64,000 nucleotides of DNA from an uncultured Prevotellaceae bacterium (GCA_902781315.1 CACZIT010000007.1:1-64000); one strand, 5' to 3'; positions 1 to 8,603 are shown, numbered from the stretch's first letter. The notes: generated by a model from the letters alone, not told the origin. Made by a program: numbers and translations.

Positions 1-316
1 ATGAGTCAGGATGAGGCTCGTTGCTGTCAAGGAGCACCCGTCCTTGTCTGTCGATGACGGAGACACGGAGACCCTTCAGAGGATGTTGCCTCACATAGCC
101 CAGAAACTGCTGCCTGCTGGTGATGCCGTCCTCGCCTAGCACCTGCATGATGTCGTAGTTATACATCTGCAGACGCGCGTGGAGTATGTCTATCTTATAC
201 TCCCTTTCACGCTGATATTGATAGATGCAGAAGCAAATGGCGAAAATCAGGAATACCCCACCGATGCTCAGCAACAGGTTTCGCTGAAAAGCGTTACTTC
301 TCGAAACAGTAACCAT
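1..316 (-). CDS. Sensor histidine kinase, N-terminal part (runs off the left edge)
   Basis: Reading leftward from an ATG at 314-316, an open frame continues without a stop to the window edge (about 105 residues). It begins MVTVSRSNAFQRNLLLSIGG, has one strong membrane segment at residues about 13-30, and then a charged region (QYQREREYK) leading into an extracytoplasmic sensor portion. The catalytic domains lie outside the window. The start lies inside the last codons of the response regulator (23-base overlap), so the two are translationally coupled. The kinase call rests on this position directly after an OmpR-type regulator and on the membrane/sensor layout; no H-box is visible here. It is probably the phosphodonor for the neighbouring regulator. 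Confidence 0.7.
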   Translation of the reverse strand, partial: MVTVSRSNAFQRNLLLSIGGVFLIFAICFCIYQYQREREYKIDILHARLQMYNYDIMQVLGEDGITSRQQFLGYVRQHPLKGLRVSVIDRQGRVLLDSNEPHPDS

Positions 317-980
317 AGCCTACACGTGTTTTAATCTGTTTTCCGTAGGGTCCCAATTTCTTGCGCAGCCGCGTAATGTTGACATCCACCGTGCGGTCAA
401 GCACGCACGTGTCCATCGGCCAGCAGTATTTCAGCAAATCCTCGCGGGAATACACCGTGCCCGGATGCTGAAGCAGGAAGGACAGAAGCTCAAACTCCAA
501 CTTCGTGCACGGCAGATCCTGATGGTCAAGGCTGACTGTCTTTGCCTTTAAATCAAGCACAATACCCTCATAACATACCGTGTCTGTCTCGGACATCCCG
601 TCTCGCATCCCATGCGGATATACCCGCCTGAGCACCGCATTGACCCTTGCCTTTACGGTCTTCATGCTCAGGGGTTTGACAATATAATCGTCAGCACCGA
701 TATTGAGTCCTTTCACCATGTGGTTCTCCCCGTCGAGTGCCGTGATGAAGATGATGGGAATCTGCGCCGTAGCAGGATTCTCCTTCATCTTATGCGCCAT
801 TTGGAATCCCGACATGTTCTCCATCATCACATCCAGAAGAATCAGTGCGTATTCCGTCAGATCCAGCGTTAGTGCCTCCTCAGCAGAGTTGACGGCAGCC
901 ACCTCGTATCCCTCCGTCTCAAGATTATATTGGAGTATCTCGCAGATGTCTAGTTCGTCATCTACAACAAGTATTTTCAT
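294..980 (-). CDS. OmpR/PhoB-type response regulator
   Basis: A 228-residue regulator. The N-terminal receiver domain (about 1-120) shows the acidic pair in VVDDE (residues 6-8), the phospho-acceptor Asp in LLDVMM near residue 50, Thr in FITALD and the conserved Lys in IVKPLS. The C-terminal winged-helix DNA-binding domain (about 130-228) has the typical SREDLL, RTVDVNITRLRKKLG and GYGYCF blocks. It is transcribed leftward from a TAACTTTG element at 1025-1032 and overlaps the downstream kinase gene. It most resembles RprY-like regulators of Bacteroides in overall layout, but the signal and regulon cannot be read from the sequence. Cytoplasmic transcription factor. Confidence 0.92.
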   Translation of the reverse strand: MKILVVDDELDICEILQYNLETEGYEVAAVNSAEEALTLDLTEYALILLDVMMENMSGFQMAHKMKENPATAQIPIIFITALDGENHMVKGLNIGADDYIVKPLSMKTVKARVNAVLRRVYPHGMRDGMSETDTVCYEGIVLDLKAKTVSLDHQDLPCTKLEFELLSFLLQHPGTVYSREDLLKYCWPMDTCVLDRTVDVNITRLRKKLGPYGKQIKTRVGYGYCFEK

Positions 981-1024
981 AAATGCTCTATAGTTGTGAA
1001 TGATACAGATAATTATTTTGGGCG

Positions 1025-1032
1025 CAAAGTTA
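1025..1032 (-). promoter_or_regulatory. Promoter -7 element of the two-component operon
   Basis: Reverse-strand TAACTTTG, matching the Bacteroidetes -7 consensus TAnnTTTG, 45 bases before the response-regulator ATG. No clear TTTG -33 element is seen. Confidence 0.6.
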
Positions 1033-1140
1033 CCGCTTTTTTCTAAGATGTCGGAATAAAGCGTATTAAATTGTTATGACAATATCCAATGCACACCTCA
1101 TCCGCGGATTTATGCTACCTTCTGGCCTATTAAAAAGAAA

Positions 1141-1178
1141 ACACCCAATCTTACATTTTTGGGTGTAAAATTGGGTGT
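1141..1178 (-). terminator. Terminator downstream of tRNA-Ser
   Basis: ACACCCAA (1141-1148) pairs with TTGGGTGT (1159-1166); a second TTGGGTGT sits at 1171-1178 and could pair instead. Read leftward, the hairpin is followed by TTTTCTTTTT, a U-rich tail, so it fits a rho-independent terminator for the leftward tRNA-Ser transcript. The duplicated right arm gives two alternative hairpins. Confidence 0.6.
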
Positions 1179-1213
1179 AAATCTCGTAAATCACTGATAG
1201 TCAAGTGATATTG

Positions 1214-1298
1214 CGGAGAGAGAGGGATTCGAACCCCCGGTACCTCTCGGTACGACGGTTTTCAAGACCGTTGTAATCGACCACTCTACCATCTCTCC
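1214..1298 (-). tRNA. tRNA-Ser (anticodon TGA)
   Basis: The reverse strand folds as a class II tRNA of 85 nt: acceptor GGAGAGA paired with TCTCTCC, discriminator G, an anticodon stem ACGGT/ACCGT around CTTGAAA (anticodon TGA), a long variable arm and the T-arm with GGTTCGAATCC. The 3' CCA is not encoded. It is transcribed from its own promoter at 1338-1345 and ended by the hairpin at 1141-1178. Confidence 0.95.
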
Positions 1299-1337
1299 TT
1301 GTCTCTCCATGCCGAGTAGAAGCCTGAAAAGCGGGTG

Positions 1338-1345
1338 CAAAGGTA
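1338..1345 (-). promoter_or_regulatory. Promoter of tRNA-Ser
   Basis: Reverse-strand TACCTTTG with a TTTG -33 element at 1365-1368, spacing 19 bases. This is a full match to the Bacteroidetes housekeeping promoter, about 40 bases before the tRNA 5' end. Confidence 0.75.
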
Positions 1346-1463
1346 GCGCTTTTAGTTTGAAAATCAAAGTCTAGAGTTTAAAGTTTTATAGGATTTAAGA
1401 AGAATTAACAAACACGGTCTCAATTCTTTCTGGCTTAATCTTTAAGATTTCGTTGAAAAGCAG

Positions 1464-1471
1464 TACCTTTG
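1464..1471 (+). promoter_or_regulatory. Promoter -7 element of mutS2
   Basis: TACCTTTG lies so close to the likely start codon (ATG at 1477) that the mRNA would start at or within a few bases of it. This also argues against the upstream in-frame ATG at 1453, which would lie before the transcription start. Confidence 0.65.
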
Positions 1472-1476
1472 CAGTC

Positions 1477-4032
1477 ATGATTTATCCGCATAATTTTGAA
1501 ATAAAGATAGGATTTACTGAGATTCGCCGTCTGCTGCGCGGTGAGTGTCTGTCTACTTTGGGCAGCGAGCGCGTCGACCAGATTGCTTTTTCGGCCGATG
1601 CTGACGAGGTGAACGAATGGCTCAGGCAGGTGCGTGAGTTTCGCATGATACAAGAGACTGAGGACGACTTTCCGCTAAATTATTTCTTTGACGTCAGGGC
1701 TTCGGTGGCACGAGTGCGACTGGAAAACACCCATCTGGAGGAAGCCGAGCTCTTCGACTTGCGTCGCTCTCTGGAGACCATTCACGACATCGTGAAATTC
1801 CTGCAAAAGTCTGGCTCCACAAATTCCGTAACGGGCGAAGCAGCATCACCTACCTACCCTGCCCTCCACCGATTGACTGATGACGTCATGACCTTTCCCG
1901 AACTCATCAGGCGCATTGACCAGCTGCTTGATAAATTCGGCCACCTGCGCGACAACGCCTCGCCGGAGCTGCTGCACATCCGTCAGTCGCTAACCCGTAC
2001 CGAGGGCAGTATCTCGCGCACACTCTATGCTATCTTGCGGGCTGCCCAAAGCGAGGGGGTTGTTGAAAAAGACGTGGCACCCACCATGCGTGACGGACGC
2101 TTGGTGATTCCCGTGGCACCAGGACTGAAGCGAAAGATCAAGGGCATCGTTCACGACGAGTCGGCATCAGGCCGCACCGTGTTTATAGAACCTACAGAGG
2201 TAGTGGAAGCCAACAATAAGATACGCGAGCTTGAAGCTGAGGAACGTCGTGAAATCATACGCATTCTTACAGAGTTCAGTAAGGAGGTCAGACCTCACGT
2301 CAGTGAGATTCTGGCATCCTACAAGTTCTTGGCGACTATCGATCTGATACGGGCAAAGGCCGAACTGGCACGGCAGATGCAAGGCATCGAGCCTACTGTG
2401 GAAGACGTGCCCATGATCGACTGGACGCGAGCTATCCATCCCCTTCTGAAGACATCGCTCGAGAAGCAAGGCAAGCAGATTGTACCGCTCGACATTCGAC
2501 TTGAAGAACCCGACCACGGGCGCTTGCTCATCATTTCCGGCCCCAATGCCGGAGGCAAGTCGGTATGTCTGAAAACGGCAGGATTGTTGCAATACATGCT
2601 GCAATGTGGCTTGTCGGTGCCCGTGAGCGAGCGTTCGCGAATGGGAATCTTCCAAAGCATTATGATTGACATAGGTGACGAGCAGAGCATCGAGAATGAC
2701 CTGTCGACTTACTCCAGCCATTTGCTGAACATGAAGAACATGATGCGACAGGCCAACGGCCACACCTTATTATTAATAGACGAGTTTGGAGGCGGAACAG
2801 AGCCACAGATAGGTGGAGCCATTGCTGAAGCCGTCTTGAAGCAGTTTTGGAAAAAAGGAGCTTTCGGCATCATCACCACTCACTACCAGAACCTGAAGCA
2901 TTTCTCCGAAGGGCATCCAGGCGTGGTGAATGGCGCTATGCTCTACGACCGCCAGCAGATGCAGGCCCTCTTTCAGCTGAGCATTGGTCAGCCCGGTTCT
3001 TCGTTTGCCATTGAGATAGCACGTAAGACAGGCATTCCAGAGGAAGTCATCAGCGACGCCTCCGAGATTGTGGGACGCGACTACATCCAAAGCGACAAAT
3101 ACCTGCAAGACATCGTGCGCGACAAGCGCTATTGGGAAGGCAAGCGCCAGACCATCCACCAGCGCGAGAAGGAGATGCAGCGCACGATAGAACGCTATGA
3201 GAGCGACCTGACCGACATAGAGCAGAGCCGCAAGGCCATTCTTCGCCGGGCACAAGAACAGGCCGAGGAAATGCTCAGCGAGAGCAACCGGCGTATAGAG
3301 TCGGCCATTCGCGAGATTCGCGAAAGCCAGGCCCAGAAGGAAGAAACACGACGCATACGTGAGGAACTGGAGTCGTTCCGCAACGACATTAAAGACCTTG
3401 ACACCCGCGCAGAAGACGAGAAGATAGCCAAGAAGATAGCCCAACTGCAGGCTCGCAAGGAAAGGAAAGAGAAACGGAAGAAAGAGAAAGCCAACCAAGC
3501 CGTTACCAATGCCGACAGCACAAGTAAGAAACCCGTTGAAAAGCCTGCAGAAGCCGAACTGGCTGTAGGCCAGACCGTACGCATCAAGGGGTTGCAGTCG
3601 GTGGGTAAGGTGGAGAGCATCAACGGAAAGATGGTAACTGTGATATTCGGCGACATGCGCACCAAGATGCGAATGGAACGATTGGAACCAGCCGCTGAGA
3701 CCAAGTCGAAGACTGAAGACCGCAAGGAGAGTCTGAACGCCTACAACATCAGCCGCGAGACACGCGAGACCATCGACTCGCATCGCCAGAACTTCCGCCA
3801 AGACCTCGACGTGCGTGGCATGCGCGGTGACGAGGCGCTGAACGCCGTCACCTATTTCATTGACGACGCCATTCTCATGGGCATGAGCCGCGTGCGCATC
3901 CTTCATGGCAAAGGAAACGGCATTCTGCGACAGCTCATACGCCAATACCTTTCTACCGTACCAAACGTGACTCACTTTGCTGACGAGCACGTACAGTTCG
4001 GCGGCACGGGCATCACGGTGGTAGACTTTTAA
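1477..4032 (+). CDS. mutS2: Endonuclease MutS2 (MutS family with Smr domain)
   Basis: An 851-residue member of the MutS2 family, which suppresses homologous recombination or acts on stalled, collided ribosomes depending on the species studied. MutS core and clamp regions precede the ATPase: Walker A GPNAGGKS near residues 355-362 and Walker B LLIDEFGGGT near 430. A long charged coiled coil (about 520-680, rich in E, K, R) follows, then a KOW-like segment and the C-terminal Smr nuclease domain (about 778-851) with LDVRGMRG and the HGKGNG motif. An in-frame ATG 24 bases upstream exists, but the promoter at 1464-1471 overlaps that stretch, so the start at 1477 (MIYPHNFEIK) is preferred. Length is normal for the family. 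Confidence 0.93.
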   Translation: MIYPHNFEIKIGFTEIRRLLRGECLSTLGSERVDQIAFSADADEVNEWLRQVREFRMIQETEDDFPLNYFFDVRASVARVRLENTHLEEAELFDLRRSLETIHDIVKFLQKSGSTNSVTGEAASPTYPALHRLTDDVMTFPELIRRIDQLLDKFGHLRDNASPELLHIRQSLTRTEGSISRTLYAILRAAQSEGVVEKDVAPTMRDGRLVIPVAPGLKRKIKGIVHDESASGRTVFIEPTEVVEANNKIRELEAEERREIIRILTEFSKEVRPHVSEILASYKFLATIDLIRAKAELARQMQGIEPTVEDVPMIDWTRAIHPLLKTSLEKQGKQIVPLDIRLEEPDHGRLLIISGPNAGGKSVCLKTAGLLQYMLQCGLSVPVSERSRMGIFQSIMIDIGDEQSIENDLSTYSSHLLNMKNMMRQANGHTLLLIDEFGGGTEPQIGGAIAEAVLKQFWKKGAFGIITTHYQNLKHFSEGHPGVVNGAMLYDRQQMQALFQLSIGQPGSSFAIEIARKTGIPEEVISDASEIVGRDYIQSDKYLQDIVRDKRYWEGKRQTIHQREKEMQRTIERYESDLTDIEQSRKAILRRAQEQAEEMLSESNRRIESAIREIRESQAQKEETRRIREELESFRNDIKDLDTRAEDEKIAKKIAQLQARKERKEKRKKEKANQAVTNADSTSKKPVEKPAEAELAVGQTVRIKGLQSVGKVESINGKMVTVIFGDMRTKMRMERLEPAAETKSKTEDRKESLNAYNISRETRETIDSHRQNFRQDLDVRGMRGDEALNAVTYFIDDAILMGMSRVRILHGKGNGILRQLIRQYLSTVPNVTHFADEHVQFGGTGITVVDF

Positions 4033-4090
4033 CAAAGTAACAAGATATCAAAGTGACAAGGTAACTAAATGAAAAAGTAACGCTTGAGAT

Positions 4091-5392
4091 ATGAAGAAAC
4101 TGATTCTACTGACCGCAACCATTCTGGTTGCCATCCAGGGGCTGGCACAATCCTATCAGCCCAGTGAAGCCATACAGCAGGCACAACGCGAGTTCCAAGA
4201 CAAGAAGTTCGGTATTTTCCTGCATTGGGGTATCTACTCCATGCTCGGACAAGGCGAATGGGTGATGCAGAATCGTAACATCAACTACAAGGAGTATCCA
4301 AAGATTGCTGACGGTTTCTATCCTTCCAAGTTCAACGCCGACGAATGGGTGAAAGCCATCAAGGCATCAGGAGCCAAGTACATCACTATCACTTCGCGCC
4401 ACCACGATGGTTTCTCGATGTGGAACTCGGCGGCCAGCGAGTACAACATCGTGAAAGCCACACCCTTCAAGCGCGACGTGCTGAAGGAACTCAGCGAGGC
4501 CTGCCAGCGCGAAGGCATCGCCCTCCACTTCTACTACTCCCATCTGGACTGGGGACGTCTCGACTATCCGCTCGGCCGCACAGGGCTGGGCACGGGGCGC
4601 CCGAAGGACCAGCAGGACTGGAAGCACTACCAGAAGTTCATGAACCAGCAACTCACGGAATTGCTCACGCAATATGGCCCCATCGGAGCCATCTGGTTCG
4701 ACGGCGTGTGGGATCACGACAGCGATGCTACGCCCTTCGACTGGCAGCTGCGTCCGCAATATGACCTCATCCATGAGCTGCAACCTTCCTGCCTCGTGGC
4801 CAACAACCACCATCTGGTGCCCTTCGAAGGCGAGGACGTGCAGATATTCGAGCGCGACCTGCCAGGCGAGAATAAGGCTGGTTATTCGGGAGAAAATGGT
4901 GTCAGCAAGACGCTGCCACTGGAGTCGTGCGAGACGATGAACCGCACTTGGGGCTACAACATCACAGACTCCGACTACAAGACACCGCGTCAAATCATTC
5001 ATCTGCTCGTAGGAGCTGCCGGCCGCAACGCCAACCTACTGCTGAACATTGGTCCCGAGCCCAACGGCCAGTTGCCCGAGGAAGCCGTCAGCCGGCTGAA
5101 AGCCATCGGCGAATGGATGTCGCAGTACGGCGAAACCATCTATGGCACTCGCGGCGGTGAGGTGGAGCCCCACTCTTGGGGAGTGACCACACGCAAGGGC
5201 AATCGCCTTTTCGTGCACGTACTCGACCTGCAGGATCGCGGACTTTTCCTGCCCCTTAATAACAAGGTGAAACGCGCCTGCGAATTCCTGAGCCGCAAAC
5301 CCGTCAAAATGACCCGCGTGAATGGCGGCATTACCCTGCAATTCGACCGCGTTCCCACTGACATCGACTACGTCGTAGAACTCGAATTCTAA
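4091..5392 (+). CDS. Alpha-L-fucosidase, GH29 family, secreted
   Basis: A 433-residue glycoside hydrolase with an N-terminal signal peptide (MKKLILLTATILVAIQGLAQ). The GH29 barrel is shown by FGIFLHWGIYSMLGQGEWVM, by ITSRHHDGFSMWNS and by the nucleophile region IWFDGVWDHD, where Asp204 is the expected nucleophile. GH29 enzymes release alpha-linked L-fucose from glycans by a retaining mechanism; here the likely site is the periplasm or cell surface. The gene stands alone, 58 bases after mutS2, without SusC/D neighbours. A repeat array begins 13 bases after its stop. The precise linkage specificity cannot be deduced. Confidence 0.92.
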   Translation: MKKLILLTATILVAIQGLAQSYQPSEAIQQAQREFQDKKFGIFLHWGIYSMLGQGEWVMQNRNINYKEYPKIADGFYPSKFNADEWVKAIKASGAKYITITSRHHDGFSMWNSAASEYNIVKATPFKRDVLKELSEACQREGIALHFYYSHLDWGRLDYPLGRTGLGTGRPKDQQDWKHYQKFMNQQLTELLTQYGPIGAIWFDGVWDHDSDATPFDWQLRPQYDLIHELQPSCLVANNHHLVPFEGEDVQIFERDLPGENKAGYSGENGVSKTLPLESCETMNRTWGYNITDSDYKTPRQIIHLLVGAAGRNANLLLNIGPEPNGQLPEEAVSRLKAIGEWMSQYGETIYGTRGGEVEPHSWGVTTRKGNRLFVHVLDLQDRGLFLPLNNKVKRACEFLSRKPVKMTRVNGGITLQFDRVPTDIDYVVELEF

Positions 5393-5405
5393 GTTACCTA
5401 CTTTT

Positions 5406-5493
5406 TACCAGCACGTGGTAATGTCTGTACCTGCACGTGGTAATACCTTTACCTGCACGTGGTAATGTCTGTACCTGCACGTGGTAATGCTTT
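5406..5493 (+). repeat. Four-copy 22-bp array of TACC-N7-GGTA palindromes
   Basis: Four copies starting at 5406, 5428, 5450 and 5472, exactly 22 bases apart. The first is TACCAGCACGTGGTA (arms TACCA/TGGTA); the other three are TACCTGCACGTGGTA. The linkers differ slightly (ATGTCTG or ATACCTT). The array starts 13 bases after the fucosidase stop codon. The same palindrome at the same pitch recurs at 31821-31923. Confidence 0.9.
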
Positions 5494-5530
5494 TAGAAAG
5501 GCGGGGAAGAACAATTGTACGGTATAAACG

Positions 5531-5593
5531 AAAAGAGGATTAGCACTTCGGAGAGCCATCGGAATCGAGCTACTCACGTGCTAATCCTCTTTT
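5531..5593. terminator. Bidirectional terminator, perfect 16-bp stem
   Basis: AAAAGAGGATTAGCAC (5531-5546) is perfectly complementary to GTGCTAATCCTCTTTT (5578-5593), with a 31-base loop. U-rich tails exist in both directions. Leftward it lies just past the 3' end of tRNA-Thr; rightward it could end transcription coming from the fucosidase gene. Confidence 0.75.
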
Positions 5594-5596
5594 TTG

Positions 5597-5670
5597 AGCC
5601 TCTTGTCGGATTCGAACCAACGACCCCGAGATTACAAATCACGTGCTCTGGCCAACTGAGCTAAAGAGGC
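5597..5670 (-). tRNA. tRNA-Thr (anticodon TGT)
   Basis: The reverse strand forms a 74-nt cloverleaf: acceptor GCCTCTT/AAGAGGC, D-arm GCTCAGTTGGCCAGAGC, anticodon loop TTTGTAA (anticodon TGT) and T-arm GTTGGTTCGAATCCGAC. The CCA end is not encoded. It has a promoter about 110 bases upstream and a strong hairpin immediately downstream. Confidence 0.95.
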
Positions 5671-5780
5671 GGGTGGGCAAGCTACCCGTCCACCCTGGGG
5701 GATTCACAGGGAGCTGGCCGTACGGGACTTGCCCGTGTTGCAAAAGAGCAGAAAGACGAAGCTTCCCGTTTTTGCGGCTG

Positions 5781-5811
5781 CAAAGGTACAAAGAATTGTT
5801 CAAAGTTCAAA
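5781..5811 (-). promoter_or_regulatory. Promoter of tRNA-Thr
   Basis: Reverse-strand -7 TACCTTTG (5781-5788) and -33 TTTG (5808-5811) with 19-base spacing. The leader before the tRNA (5671 to about 5775) is about 105 nt and G+C-rich, with GGGTGG/CCACCC arms; no second tRNA was found in it. Confidence 0.75.
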
Positions 5812-5904
5812 GTTAAGCGTTCAAAGTTTTTCAGATTTAACATTTATTTAATGCTCAGGTGCATTATTTTTGCACGTTTGGTAGCATTCATGGAGTTTTT
5901 TTTG

Positions 5905-5912
5905 TAATTTTG
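5905..5912 (+). promoter_or_regulatory. Promoter -7 element of the DUF4199 operon
   Basis: TAATTTTG, 14 bases before the DUF4199 ATG. A TTTG at 5877-5880 is 24 bases upstream, longer than usual spacing. Confidence 0.55.
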
Positions 5913-5926
5913 TCGGCTGAATAAGA

Positions 5927-6457
5927 ATGATTAATCCAACGACACTCATACAGCTGAAGGCCTATGCCCGCCAAGACGGATTGTTTCTGGGGCTTTTCTG
6001 GACAGCGAGTTTTGCGCTGACCATGCTTGACCCAAAGGCAATCTGGGGCAATCTGCTGGCCATGATGACCCCGTTCTTCATGGGCTGGCGGCTGTCTGCG
6101 TTCCGTGACGAGGCTCTGGAAGGCGTCATTTCGTTCAGGCGCGGTTTTGCCCACGGCATCTACAGCGTAGTCTACGCCTCGCTGGTGTTTGCACTTGTGC
6201 AGTACGTCTACTTCCGATTTCTGGACAACGGTGTCTTTATGGGTATCATCAACGATGGTATCATGCTCATCGAAAACATCTACAAGGAGCAGGGCATCAG
6301 CACGGCCGAAATCACCCAGACGGTGGAAGCCATGCAAAGCGTAACGCCTGTTCAATGGACTTTCATGCTGATGATGCAAAACATCTTCATAGGCTTCTTC
6401 TTGGCGGTGCCTGTTGCTGCATTCTGCAAGCGTTCTAATCTCTCCGTAACCCCTTAG
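5927..6457 (+). CDS. DUF4199 family membrane protein
   Basis: A 176-residue hydrophobic protein with about four membrane segments (residues about 20-38, 42-60, 75-100, 145-165). It resembles the DUF4199 family common in Bacteroidetes, for which no biochemical role is known. It lies 20 bases before a GT2 glycosyltransferase; this neighbouring order is often seen in Bacteroidales (recalled, not checked), suggesting a shared task in the inner membrane, perhaps polyprenyl-phosphate sugar handling. The functional link is inference. Confidence 0.75.
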   Translation: MINPTTLIQLKAYARQDGLFLGLFWTASFALTMLDPKAIWGNLLAMMTPFFMGWRLSAFRDEALEGVISFRRGFAHGIYSVVYASLVFALVQYVYFRFLDNGVFMGIINDGIMLIENIYKEQGISTAEITQTVEAMQSVTPVQWTFMLMMQNIFIGFFLAVPVAAFCKRSNLSVTP

Positions 6458-6477
6458 AATACAAAACAATACAACAC

Positions 6478-7440
6478 ATGGATATATCAGTAGTTATACC
6501 CCTTTACAACGAGGACGAATCGATTGGCGAACTCTACAGTTGGATAGACAAAGTGATGAAAGCCAACGGCTTCTCGTATGAAGTAATCTTCGTGAACGAC
6601 GGCTCTACAGACCGCTCGTGGCAGGTAATCGACGAGCTGAGCCAGCAGTCGGCCAACGTGAAAGGAATCTCCTTCCGCCGCAACTACGGAAAGAGTCCCG
6701 CCCTCTACTGTGGCTTCAAGGAAGCACAGGGCGACGTGGTCATCACGATGGACGCCGACCTGCAGGACTCGCCTGACGAGATACCCGAGCTCTACCGCAT
6801 GATTACGGAAGACGGCTACGACCTTGTTTCGGGCTACAAGCAGAAACGCTATGACCCGCTGTCGAAGACACTTCCCACAAAACTCTTCAACGCTACAGCA
6901 AGACGCGTTAGCGGCATCAAGAACCTGCACGACTTCAACTGCGGCTTGAAGGCTTACCGCAAGGACGTGGTGAAGAACATTGAAGTGTACGGCGAGATGC
7001 ATCGCTACATACCCTATCTGGCCAAAAACGCCGGCTTCAACAAGATTGGCGAGAAGGTGGTACACCATCAGGCACGCAAGTACGGCTCGTCGAAGTTCAT
7101 GGGTCTGAACCGCTTCGTCAACGGTTATCTGGACCTGCTGACGCTGTGGTTCCTTTCCACCTTTGGCAAGAAGCCCATGCACGTGTTTGGCTTCCTGGGC
7201 TCCATTATGTTCCTCATTGGTTTCTTTGCCGTACTGGGACTGGGCATCGACAAGCTGTGGTGCCTTGCCAATAGCATTCCGCAACGCCTGATTACGTCGT
7301 CGCCTTGGTTCTACATAGCGCTGACCACTATGCTCATCGGCACACAGTTGTTCCTGGCCGGCTTCCTGGGCGACCTCATCAGCCGTTCGTCGATGAACCG
7401 CAACGACTATCAAATCAAGGAAACCATCAACCTCGGCTAG
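6478..7440 (+). CDS. GT2 glycosyltransferase, polyprenyl-phosphate sugar synthase type
   Basis: A 320-residue inner-membrane glycosyltransferase. The GT-A domain (about 1-230) has the nucleotide-binding NDGSTD (40-45) and the metal-binding DADLQD (92-97). Two membrane helices follow (about 232-256 and 272-302), as in GtrB/DPM1-like enzymes that transfer a hexose from a nucleotide sugar to undecaprenyl phosphate. The resulting lipid-linked sugar would feed periplasmic glycosylation; the sugar and acceptor cannot be read from the sequence. It is the second gene of a rightward operon after DUF4199. Confidence 0.88.
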   Translation: MDISVVIPLYNEDESIGELYSWIDKVMKANGFSYEVIFVNDGSTDRSWQVIDELSQQSANVKGISFRRNYGKSPALYCGFKEAQGDVVITMDADLQDSPDEIPELYRMITEDGYDLVSGYKQKRYDPLSKTLPTKLFNATARRVSGIKNLHDFNCGLKAYRKDVVKNIEVYGEMHRYIPYLAKNAGFNKIGEKVVHHQARKYGSSKFMGLNRFVNGYLDLLTLWFLSTFGKKPMHVFGFLGSIMFLIGFFAVLGLGIDKLWCLANSIPQRLITSSPWFYIALTTMLIGTQLFLAGFLGDLISRSSMNRNDYQIKETINLG

Positions 7441-7459
7441 GAAAAGGCATAAGCACGAT

Positions 7460-7960
7460 ATGGCGACAATGGGCAAGGGAATGAAGAAACTGGCAATAGT
7501 TCTGCTGTGTTTGCTGACAGCGGCATGCAGTAGCATCGACTGTCCGCTGAACAATCGTGTGGCCGTCGTCTATAAGCTGAAGGGAACCGTTTCACCCCTC
7601 AGCGACTCGCTGACCGTCACATCCATACGCATCGACAACAACGACCCGGTGTTGCTGAACCGTGTAGTCAACGTCGACAGTTTCCTGTTGCCCATCAGCT
7701 ATAACCATCCGGAAGACGTGCTCTATTTCCGCCGCAGCAATTCGACTGGTTGGAGCATCACCGATACGGTTGTGATAGAAAAACGGGATGCCCCGCACTA
7801 TGAATCCATCGACTGCAGTCCTGCCTACTTCCACGAGATTTTGAACGTTCGTCACACTCGACTGGGAATCGACTCTATTGTCATCAACAAGTCAAAAGTA
7901 ACTTACGATGCGAAAACGCCACATTTGTACATCTATTTTAAGTATCTCTATCTGGAGTAG
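7460..7960 (+). CDS. DUF6452-like lipoprotein
   Basis: A 166-residue protein with a lipoprotein signal: MKKLAIVLLCLLTAACSS, acylated Cys near residue 24. An in-frame ATG at 7481 gives the more typical signal start, so the true start may be there. The rest is a compact beta-rich domain with a C-terminal aromatic strand (HLYIYFKYLYLE). It resembles the DUF6452 family of Bacteroidales. Its 3' end overlaps the next gene by 53 bases, so the two are tightly coupled and probably act together at the outer membrane. Function unknown. Confidence 0.7.
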   Translation: MATMGKGMKKLAIVLLCLLTAACSSIDCPLNNRVAVVYKLKGTVSPLSDSLTVTSIRIDNNDPVLLNRVVNVDSFLLPISYNHPEDVLYFRRSNSTGWSITDTVVIEKRDAPHYESIDCSPAYFHEILNVRHTRLGIDSIVINKSKVTYDAKTPHLYIYFKYLYLE

Positions 7961-8603
7961 CCTGTTGCTGCTGGCCACCCTACCCCTCCGTGCTCAGACG
8001 GAGAAAAAGATGCTTCCCCTGCAGAACGACTCCATAGCGTTCTTCAGGAATGTGGCTGTGTCGGTTGACTTGGTGGGGCCTCTACAACTGGCCCTAGGCG
8101 ACTACGGACAATATGAGGCTGCGCTTCGGGTGAACCTGAAGGATAAGTATTTTCCCATTGTGGAACTTGGCTATGGCAAGGCCGACGGCGAAGATGCCGC
8201 CACTCACCTTTCCTACAAGACCGCCGCACCCTATGGGCGCATTGGCATAGACTTCAACCTGATGAAGAACAAGCACGACGCCAACCGCCTGTATGGGGGT
8301 GTTCGCTATGCCTATACGAACTACAAGTTCGACGTCTACTGCCCAGACGTCACCGATCCCTATTGGGGCGAGAAGGCCGATTTCAAGGCGAACGACGTGA
8401 AATGCTATTACCACTGGCTGGAATTCGCCTTTGGTATCGACGCCAAGATATGGGGGCCGGTGCGCATGGGATGGAGCGTGCGCTACAAGCGCAGACTCTT
8501 TCACGACGACGGCGACGTAGGACGTCCGTGGTATGTGCCTGGCTACGGCAAGCAAGGCAATGCACGCCTCGGCGGAACATTCAACGTTTCCATTGAACTG
8601 TAG
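7908..8603 (+). CDS. DUF6048-like outer-membrane beta-barrel protein
   Basis: A 231-residue protein with a signal peptide (ending near LPLRAQ) and alternating amphipathic beta strands rich in Tyr, Trp and Gly (YGGVRYAYTNYKF, MGWSVRYKRR), ending in a hydrophobic strand (TFNVSIEL) as in small outer-membrane barrels. It resembles the DUF6048 family. It overlaps the DUF6452-like lipoprotein gene by 53 bases, an arrangement that suggests a barrel-lipoprotein pair. Role unknown; no active-site motif is visible. Confidence 0.7.
   Translation: MRKRHICTSILSISIWSSLLLLATLPLRAQTEKKMLPLQNDSIAFFRNVAVSVDLVGPLQLALGDYGQYEAALRVNLKDKYFPIVELGYGKADGEDAATHLSYKTAAPYGRIGIDFNLMKNKHDANRLYGGVRYAYTNYKFDVYCPDVTDPYWGEKADFKANDVKCYYHWLEFAFGIDAKIWGPVRMGWSVRYKRRLFHDDGDVGRPWYVPGYGKQGNARLGGTFNVSIEL

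Noticed and set aside
1141..1298. Integration site at tRNA-Ser
   Set aside because: The duplicated TTGGGTGT is suggestive, but there is no integrase, no mobile genes and no copy of the tRNA end nearby; a terminator explains it.
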